From an uncultured Eubacteriales bacterium (GTDB lineage Bacteria > Bacillota > Clostridia > Christensenellales > CAG-138), in the NCBI GenBank assembly GCA_902768995.1, contig CACXNN010000140.1, forward strand, positions 1-7,303: a stretch of DNA of 7,303 bases, read 5' to 3'. Position 1 is the first letter of the stretch, and every line of letters starts with the position of its first letter. This document shows positions 1-4,156 of this stretch, one piece after another. Under the pieces are notes generated by a model. That model had not been told where the DNA came from and did no database searches. It worked only from the letters and a program-made list of their open reading frames with translations. Position numbers and translations under genes: made by a program.

Positions 1-30
1 GCCATCGAACAAAAGGAGTATGGAAAATGA
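1..30 (+). CDS. C-terminal end of an unidentified upstream gene (partial)
   Basis: The frame starting at base 1 reads nine codons (A-I-E-Q-K-E-Y-G-K) and stops at TGA 28-30. That stop shares the bases ATGA with the start codon of the carrier-protein gene at 27. The same ATGA arrangement joins the next two genes at 257-260, which is why I think this is a real, translationally coupled gene end and not chance. Nine residues are too few to name a product. In related clusters the gene before such a carrier protein is often an AMP-forming acyl- or aminoacyl-activating enzyme (DltA-like), but that is inference from family context only. Confidence 0.4.
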   Translation, partial: AIEQKEYGK

Positions 31-260
31 CCTACGAACAGCTTTTGGAGATGCTGCGGGACATGCATCCCGACATCGACTTTGATTCGGCGGAGGGGCT
101 CATCGACCGCAAGATTTTGACCTCCTTCGACGTGGTGTCCATCGCGGCGGAGCTTAGCGAAACCTACGGCGTGGAGCTGGGGGCCGTGGACATCGTGCCC
201 GAGAACTTCAACAGTGCCCGGGCCCTCTTCGCCCTGATCGAGCGGATCGAGAACGAATGA
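27..260 (+). CDS. Acyl carrier protein, DltC-like (77 aa)
   Basis: Small acidic four-helix carrier protein of the phosphopantetheine-binding (PP-binding/DltC-like) family, expected in the cytoplasm holding an activated acyl or aminoacyl group for the adjacent membrane acyltransferase. The length of 77 residues is normal. The likely prosthetic-group serine is Ser33, in I-L-T-S-F-D-V-V-S-I, followed by the usual A-E-L-x-E-x-Y-G-V-E-L helix pattern. The residue before this serine is Thr32, where most family members have Asp (D-S-L/F); Phe34 is normal for DltC-like proteins. The start is set by AAAAGGAG at 11-18, eight bases before ATG 27. The gene overlaps its upstream neighbour (ATGA 27-30) and the MBOAT gene (ATGA 257-260), so the three are probably translated as a coupled operon. 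The class is secure; the cargo (D-alanine, acetyl or other) cannot be told from the sequence. Confidence 0.85.
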   Translation: MTYEQLLEMLRDMHPDIDFDSAEGLIDRKILTSFDVVSIAAELSETYGVELGAVDIVPENFNSARALFALIERIENE

Positions 261-814
261 CCTTCCTTTCGGGCGGCTTCCTCCTGCTGGTGGGGGCCCT
301 GCTCATAATCTACTACGTGCTGCCCAAGCGCTTCCGGTACCTGGTTCTGCTGGGGGGGAGCGTGGTCTTCTACGCCCTGGCAGGCCGGGCGTATCTGCCC
401 TTTTTGGGGATCACCGTCCTCACGGTCTACGGCACCGCCCTGCTCCTGGGCAGGAGCCTGGAACGGCAGAAGGCCTACGTGGCGGAGCACAAGAAGGAGC
501 TGACCAGGGAGGCCGTCGCCGCCTATAAGAAGAAGGAAAGCGGCAAGCGCACGGCTTTGTTCCTTCTTTGCCTGCTCCTGAACCTGGGGCTGCTGGCGGC
601 CCTCAAGTATACCGCCTTTCTGCTGGACACCTTTCGGGCCCCCTGGGAGGTCCACTGGGTGTTGCCGCTTGGCATCTCCTTCTACACCTTCCAATCCCTG
701 GGGTATCTCATGGATGTGAAGCGGGGCAAGTACCCGCCGGAGCGAAACTTCCTCCGATACGCCCTCTTCGCCTCCTTCTTCCCCCAGATGATCCAGGGGC
801 CCATCAGCCGCTAC

Positions 815-872
815 GACATGCTCTCCAAGACCCTCTACGAGGGGACATGCTCTCCAAGACCCTCTACGAGGG
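815..872 (+). repeat. Perfect 29-bp tandem duplication inside the MBOAT gene
   Basis: Bases 815-843 are repeated exactly as 844-872, with no spacer. Each copy encodes D-M-L-S-K-T-L-Y-E-G when read in its own frame: the first copy in the frame of ATG 257, the second in the following frame. Because 29 is not a multiple of three, the upstream frame runs into TAG at 887-889. Deleting one copy joins R-Y-D-M-L-S-K-T-L-Y-E-G directly to A-D-F-D-I-D-R-I-G, a smooth MBOAT sequence. One more G in the run at 841-844 would instead make a 30-base, in-frame duplication of ten residues. Confidence 0.95.
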
Positions 873-1698
873 CGCGGACTTCGACATAGATCGTATCGGT
901 CGGGGCCTGGTGCGCATCCTCTGGGGCGCGGCGAAGAAGCTGCTGGTGGCGGATCGGCTGGCCCCCGCTTTAGGGCTGCTCTTCGGGGCCCAGGCCGCTG
1001 ATTACCGGGGCGGCTGGGTATTCCTCGGCATGGTCCTCTACGCCCTCAGGCTCTACGCCGACTTCACCGGCGGCATCGACATGGCCCTCGGGGTGGGGGA
1101 GCTCTTCGGCGTGACGATGCCGGAGAACTTCGACCGGCCCTATCTCTCCAAAAACATCGAGGAATACTGGACCCGCTGGCACATGACCATGGGCAGCTGG
1201 TTCCGTGACTACGTGTTCTATCCCCTGAACGTCAGCAAGACCTTCCTAAAGTGGACCAAGGCTCTCCGGGCCCGCTTCGGCAACGGCTTTCTGAGCCGCC
1301 TGCCCCTCTACGGAGCCACCCTGGTCACCTGGCTGCTGACCGGCGTCTGGCACGGGGCGGGCTGGAACTTCGCCCTGTGGGGGCTCACCAACGGGGTGGT
1401 CATCATCATTTCTCTCACCCTGAAGCCTCTCTACGACCGGTTCCACAGCCGCTTCCCGGGCCTGAAAGAAAGGAAGGGCTACGGCGTCTTCGAGGTCATC
1501 CGCACCTTCCTCCTCATGTGCCTCATCCGCCTGTGGGACTGCTACGCCGGCCCCGGGGGCGTGTGGGGGGCCTTCTCGTCCCTGTTCACTACCTTCATTG
1601 GGGGCGCGGCCCTTTCGGGCCTCTCCGCCCTGGGCCTCTCGGCCGGGGATTGGCTGGTGCTCCTCGTCATGGCGGCCCTGATGCTCCTGGTCTCCCTC

Positions 1699-1717
1699 AA
1701 AAAGGGGGAGGACCAAA
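1699..1717 (+). other. Second frameshift site in the MBOAT gene, at an A5G5 run
   Basis: Up to about base 1698 the coding frame is that of M-L-L-V-S-L (codons starting at 1681). From about 1718 the family-like frame is one base later: Y-L-A-G-P-W-K-L-W-F, a hydrophobic helix, then D-F-I-Y-G-Q-F and stop at 1837. The shift falls in or just after five A (1699-1703) followed by five G (1704-1708). Dropping one base from this run gives S-L-K-K-G-R-T-K-Y-L-A-G-P-W-K. Without the correction the reading frame runs through the terminator hairpin and stops at 1986 opposite iscU. Confidence 0.8.
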
Positions 1718-1850
1718 TATCTGGCCGGGCCTTGGAAGCTCTGGTTCGCCGCCGCGGCCCTGCTGGTCCTGGTCCTGCTCCTGGGCGCCTACGGCCCCGG
1801 CTACACGGCCTCGGATTTCATCTACGGGCAGTTCTGATCCTTTCCACACG

Positions 1851-1880
1851 AAAAGAGCACGGCCGAAGCCGTGCTCTTTT
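1851..1880. terminator. Bidirectional rho-independent terminator between convergent operons
   Basis: A perfect inverted repeat has 13-bp arms (1851-1863 and 1868-1880) around a four-base loop CGAA. The core GAGCACGGC/GCCGTGCTC is flanked by AAAA on the left and TTTT on the right, so either strand yields a G+C-rich stem followed by a short U tract. It lies 13 bases after the MBOAT stop (1837) and 16 bases after the iscU stop on the other strand (1897), where it can end both transcripts. Confidence 0.92.
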
Positions 1881-1896
1881 GCTGTACATATGTGGT

Positions 1897-2331
1897 TCAG
1901 TGCATCTCGCAGCTGGCGCAGGAGGGGGCGTCGGGGAACTGGGCGGGGTCGTAGGGGATGTTGTTCTTGTCGAAGTAGTCTTTTAGCGCCGCCTTCACCG
2001 CCTCCTCCGCCAGGACCGAGCAGTGGAGCTTGTAGGCGGGAAGCCCGTCCAACGCCTCCACCACGGCCTTGTTGGTCAGCTCCATCACCTTCTCGATGGG
2101 CTGGCCCTTGATCATCTCCGTGGCCATGGAGCTGGAGGCGATGGCGCTGCCGCAGCCGAAGGTGGAGAACTTGGCGTCGGTGACGATGCCGTTGTCGATC
2201 TTCAGAAAGATCTTCATGATGTCGCCGCACTTGGCGTTGCCCACCTCGCCTACGCCGTCCGCGTCCTCGATGACGCCCACGTTCCGGGGGTGGAGAAAAT
2301 GATCCATCACTTTTTCGCTGTAGAGAGCCAT
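1897..2331 (-). CDS. iscU: Iron-sulfur cluster assembly scaffold IscU/NifU N-terminal type (144 aa)
   Basis: Cytoplasmic scaffold on which [2Fe-2S] and [4Fe-4S] clusters are built from sulfur delivered by IscS, then passed to target proteins. The three ligand cysteines are present: Cys35 in G-N-A-K-C-G-D (with the release-associated Asp37), Cys60 in F-G-C-G-S-A, and Cys104 in L-H-C-S-V-L-A-E-E-A. The length of 144 residues is close to the family norm, and there is no NifU C-terminal domain. The tail adds P-S-C-A-S-C-E-M-H, an extra Cys138/Cys141 pair with a final His144 that is not part of the classical scaffold site. The start at ATG 2331 matches the family N-terminus (M-x-L-Y-S-E-K-V-M-D-H-F) and follows AAGGAAGG. 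The gene lies 17 bases after the iscS stop, the last gene of the iscR-iscS-iscU operon. Clostridial genomes may label the same gene nifU. Confidence 0.95.
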   Translation of the reverse strand: MALYSEKVMDHFLHPRNVGVIEDADGVGEVGNAKCGDIMKIFLKIDNGIVTDAKFSTFGCGSAIASSSMATEMIKGQPIEKVMELTNKAVVEALDGLPAYKLHCSVLAEEAVKAALKDYFDKNNIPYDPAQFPDAPSCASCEMH

Positions 2332-2348
2332 AGTTCCTTCCTTTCCGC

Positions 2349-3533
2349 TTATAGCATATGGGCCCGACGGCCGCTTACCAAATCCTGCCAGATGGGGGAG
2401 AAGCCCCGGAGGTATTCCACGATCCGGGGGACCTCCTTCAATATCTCGTCCACGTCCGCCTCGGTATTTTCCTCGGAGAGGGTCAGCCGCAACGACCCGT
2501 GGGCCACCTCGTGGGGCCGCCCGATGGCGAGGAGCACGTGGCTGGGGTCCAACGAGCCGGAGGTGCAGGCGGAGCCGGAGCTGGCGCAGATGCCCGCCTG
2601 ATCGAGGAGCAGCAGCAGGCTTTCGCCCTCGATGCCCTCGAAGCAGAAGTTCACGTTGCCGGGGAGCCGGCGGGTCCTGTCGCCGTTGAGGGCGCTGTGG
2701 GGGATGTGGGAGAGGCCCTCGATGAGCCGGTCCCGAAGGGCGCTCACATAGGCCCCGTTTTTGTCCAGATTCGCCACCATCTCCTCCAGGGCCGTCACCA
2801 TGGCGCAGATGCCCGCCACGTTCTCCGTGCCCGCCCGGCGGTTCCGCTCCTGGGCGCCGCCCTCGATGAGGGGGTAGAGGGGCAGGCCCGTCCGGCAGTA
2901 GAGGGCGCCCACGCCCCGGGGGCCGTGGAACTTGTGGGCGGAGAGGGAGAGAAGGTCGATGTTCATCTCCTTCACGTCGATCCTTATATGGCCCGCCGCC
3001 TGGACCGCGTCCGTGTGGAAGGGCACCTTGGCCGCCCGGCACACGGCGCCGATCTCTTGGATGGGCTGGATGGTGCCGATCTCGTTGTTGGCGAACATGA
3101 TGGTGACGAGACAGGTGTCGGGCCGGATGGCGGCCTTCACCTCCTCCGCCGTCACGATGCCGTTCTCGTGGACCGGCAGGTAGGTAATTTCGCAGCCCTC
3201 CTTCTCGAGGCGCTTGAGGGTGTGGAGCACGGCGTGGTGCTCGAAGGCGGTGGACACGATGTGGCGCTTGTTCTTGGCCGCGCCCAGGCGCACGCAGGAA
3301 CGGATGGCCTGGTTGTCCCCCTCGCTGCCGCCGGAGGTGAAGTATATTTCCTTCGCTTCCGCGCCCAGGATGCGGGCCATGCGGCTCCGGGCGTCCATAA
3401 GGGTCTCCTGGGCGGCTTGCCCCAGCTCGTAGAGGCTGGAGGGGTTGCCCCAGGCGTTTTGGGCCACGTCCAGCATCACCTGCAGGGCCCGGGGGCTCAT
3501 CTTGGTGGTGGCCGCGTTGTCGGCGTATATCAT
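2349..3533 (-). CDS. iscS: Cysteine desulfurase IscS/NifS (394 aa)
   Basis: PLP-dependent enzyme that converts L-cysteine to L-alanine and carries the released sulfur as a persulfide to IscU. Numbering from the chosen start: the N-terminal M-I-Y-A-D-N-A-A-T-T is diagnostic; E-H-H-A holds the PLP-stacking His99; H-T-D-A-V-Q-A-A-G holds Asp175 and Gln178; S-A-H-K-F-H-G-P holds the Schiff-base Lys201; the mobile loop S-S-G-S-A-C-T-S-G-S holds the catalytic Cys323. The short Cys-loop fits the NifS/IscS group I class. ATG 3533 is preferred because AGGAGG (3547-3542) sits eight bases upstream. An in-frame ATG at 3551 would add six residues (M-Q-E-V-F-S), but it lacks a good binding site and would lie almost at the predicted transcription start. 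A promoter and putative IscR operator lie just upstream, so iscS can be transcribed separately from iscR. The C-terminal residues are unremarkable. Confidence 0.96.
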   Translation of the reverse strand: MIYADNAATTKMSPRALQVMLDVAQNAWGNPSSLYELGQAAQETLMDARSRMARILGAEAKEIYFTSGGSEGDNQAIRSCVRLGAAKNKRHIVSTAFEHHAVLHTLKRLEKEGCEITYLPVHENGIVTAEEVKAAIRPDTCLVTIMFANNEIGTIQPIQEIGAVCRAAKVPFHTDAVQAAGHIRIDVKEMNIDLLSLSAHKFHGPRGVGALYCRTGLPLYPLIEGGAQERNRRAGTENVAGICAMVTALEEMVANLDKNGAYVSALRDRLIEGLSHIPHSALNGDRTRRLPGNVNFCFEGIEGESLLLLLDQAGICASSGSACTSGSLDPSHVLLAIGRPHEVAHGSLRLTLSEENTEADVDEILKEVPRIVEYLRGFSPIWQDLVSGRRAHML

Positions 3534-3564
3534 AGAGAAAACCTCCTGCATGTCGTTCGGCTCC

Positions 3565-3592
3565 AGTATAGCATATAAACCTACCTTGTCAA
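3565..3592 (-). promoter_or_regulatory. Promoter for iscS-iscU
   Basis: Read on the minus strand, a consensus -35 TTGACA (3592-3587) is followed after 16 bases by the -10 TATACT (3570-3565). This predicts a transcript starting near 3558 with a leader of about 25 bases that carries the AGGAGG of iscS. The -35 begins inside the 3' end region of iscR, directly after its stop. The promoter is nearly consensus, so strong expression unless repressed is expected. Confidence 0.8.
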
Positions 3593-3598
3593 TAGGTT
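3578..3598. promoter_or_regulatory. Putative IscR/Rrf2 operator at the iscS promoter
   Basis: Imperfect palindrome AACCT-N11-AGGTT (arms extend to AACCTA/TAGGTT), overlapping the whole -35 box of the iscS promoter and two bases of the iscR stop codon. CC and GG are separated by 13 bases and flanked by A/T, which as I recall is the spacing of E. coli type 2 IscR sites. The same element recurs at the iscR promoter (4030-4050). On the minus strand the two 24-base windows (3598-3575 and 4050-4027) match at 18 positions, including an identical GTAGGTTTAT. Its position suggests repression by blocking RNA polymerase. Confidence 0.65.
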
Positions 3599-4007
3599 AT
3601 TCGCCGCCCTTGGGCAGCAGGTCGGCCAGGGTGTGGGCCATCAGGTAGTCGTCGATGACCTTGTCCAGGCCCTGCCACAGGGGGAAGGTGGGGCAGCTCT
3701 GGGCCTGGGGGCAGGCCGTGCCCGGCTCGAGACAGGTCACGGGGGCCAGGCTCTTTTCCGTCAGCCGCAGCACCTCGCCGATGGGGTACTCCTCCGGCTT
3801 CCGGCTCAGCCGGTAGCCGCCGCCCTTGCCCCGAAGGGCCTGGACCAGCCCGGCCCGGCTCAGGACGGCCAGGATGCTTTCGAGATACTTTTCCGACATG
3901 CCCTCCCGCCGGGCGATGGAATCCAGGGGCACGTAGGTCCCCGTCCCGTCCATAGCCAAATCCAGCATCACCCGCAGGGCGTACCGCCCCCTGGTGGAGA
4001 TCATCAT
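3597..4007 (-). CDS. iscR: Rrf2-family iron-sulfur regulator IscR (136 aa)
   Basis: Dimeric winged-helix repressor that probably senses Fe-S cluster status and controls the isc genes. The N-terminus I-S-T-R-G-R-Y-A-L-R is the Rrf2 signature. The helix-turn-helix covers about residues 26-53 (S-I-A-R-R-E-G-M-S-E-K-Y-L-E) and the wing is around G-K-G-G-G-Y-R-L at 60-67. Three cysteines, Cys92, Cys99 and Cys105 (C-L-E-P-G-T-A-C, then Q-S-C-P-T), match the cluster-binding spacing of IscR almost exactly and argue against CymR, the cysteine-free Firmicute relative. ATG 4007 is chosen because GGAGG (4020-4016) lies eight bases upstream and because the second residue places I-S-T-R-G-R-Y as in the family. 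An in-frame ATG at 4124 would add 39 non-family residues across the promoter. It stands first in the iscR-iscS-iscU operon, with operators at its own promoter and at that of iscS, so autoregulation is likely. Confidence 0.92.
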   Translation of the reverse strand: MMISTRGRYALRVMLDLAMDGTGTYVPLDSIARREGMSEKYLESILAVLSRAGLVQALRGKGGGYRLSRKPEEYPIGEVLRLTEKSLAPVTCLEPGTACPQAQSCPTFPLWQGLDKVIDDYLMAHTLADLLPKGGE

Positions 4008-4029
4008 GGCCGTCGCCTCCTTTCCAATA

Positions 4030-4050
4030 AACCTACTATAGCACAAGGTT
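4030..4050. promoter_or_regulatory. Putative IscR/Rrf2 operator at the iscR promoter
   Basis: Second copy of AACCT-N11-AGGTT, with CC and GG again 13 bases apart. It covers the -10 hexamer of the iscR promoter, a position fit for autorepression. The right flank (GGTTGAAG) is less symmetric than at the iscS site, so affinity may differ. The assignment rests on the exact repetition of the element at the two promoters of one operon headed by an Rrf2 regulator. Confidence 0.65.
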
Positions 4051-4063
4051 GAAGCGGATGCAA
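4035..4063 (-). promoter_or_regulatory. Promoter for iscR
   Basis: On the minus strand, -35 TTGCAT (4063-4058) is followed after 17 bases by -10 TATAGT (4040-4035), preceded by TG in extended -10 position (TGCTATAGT). Transcription would start near 4028, about 20 bases before ATG 4007, leaving room for AAAGGAGG. The -10 lies wholly within the putative operator. Confidence 0.7.
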
Positions 4064-4130
4064 GGCCGGTGAAAACTTGTAAATAATCCCTGAAATGAGT
4101 GAAAGAATCCTGTTTATGGGACACATAGTA

Positions 4131-4139
4131 TGGTATGAT
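4131..4139 (+). promoter_or_regulatory. Possible extended -10 promoter for the helicase operon
   Basis: TGGTATGAT fits an extended -10 element (TGnTATnAT). No good -35 is seen at 16-18 bases upstream; TGTTTA at 4111-4116 is the nearest candidate. A start near 4146 would leave only about 11 bases before ATG 4157 and would cut into the ribosome binding site (AGGAAAGGG, 4143-4151), so the true promoter may be elsewhere in 4064-4140. That stretch shows no other clear signal. Confidence 0.35.
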
Positions 4140-4156
4140 AGCAGGAAAGGGACAGC

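Larger units (their letters stand above)
257..1837 (+). pseudogene. MBOAT-family membrane O-acyltransferase (DltB/AlgI type) with two frameshifts
   Basis: Polytopic membrane O-acyltransferase that would transfer an acyl group from the carrier protein toward a cell-surface polymer. The N-terminal part (residues 1-196, from ATG 257) has several membrane segments and the family stretch L-P-L-G-I-S-F-Y-T-F-Q-S at 136-147. A 29-bp tandem duplication (815-872) then throws the frame into a stop at 887-889. The middle continues one frame over with N-I-E-E-Y-W-T-R-W-H, W-F-R-D-Y-V-F-Y-P-L and the catalytic-type G-V-W-H-G (His356 in the restored numbering). A second shift, near 1699-1717, is needed to reach the last membrane helix and the typical ending D-F-I-Y-G-Q-F with TGA 1835-1837. 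Removing 29 + 1 bases gives 1551 nt, an exact 516-residue protein of normal family length. All conserved motifs survive, so the lesions are recent, or are assembly errors. Coupled to the carrier gene by ATGA at 257. No DltD/AlgX/DHHW-type partner follows before the terminator. Confidence 0.85.

Noticed and set aside
568..846. 5' extension of the middle MBOAT frame upstream of the duplication
   Set aside because: Its translation before the repeat is Pro/Ala/Leu-rich and unlike MBOAT, while the frame from ATG 257 gives the correct membrane segments over the same bases.
1699..1708. Programmed ribosomal frameshift at A5G5
   Set aside because: The needed change is +1 with no in-frame stop or slow codon nearby, and the classic A-AAA-AAG slippery heptamer is absent. 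A mutation or read error explains it more simply.
847..1837. Independent gene starting at the ATG inside the second repeat copy
   Set aside because: The only G-rich stretch is two to three bases from the ATG, too close for a normal binding site. The product would lack the N-terminal membrane helices and still suffer the second shift.
2332..3042. Extension of the iscU frame upstream through most of iscS
   Set aside because: The extra residues are Gly/Pro/Arg-rich out-of-frame translation of iscS; the true IscU start at 2331 has its own ribosome binding site and matches the family N-terminus.
2358..3578. Open frame of 406 codons on the plus strand opposite iscS
   Set aside because: Antisense shadow of a highly conserved enzyme gene; low-complexity Gly/Val/Ala/His composition, and no convincing ribosome binding site or promoter.
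4008..4124. Longer iscR reading frame starting at 4124
   Set aside because: It would cover the iscR promoter and operator and adds 39 residues not seen in Rrf2 proteins; ATG 4007 has GGAGG at ideal spacing.
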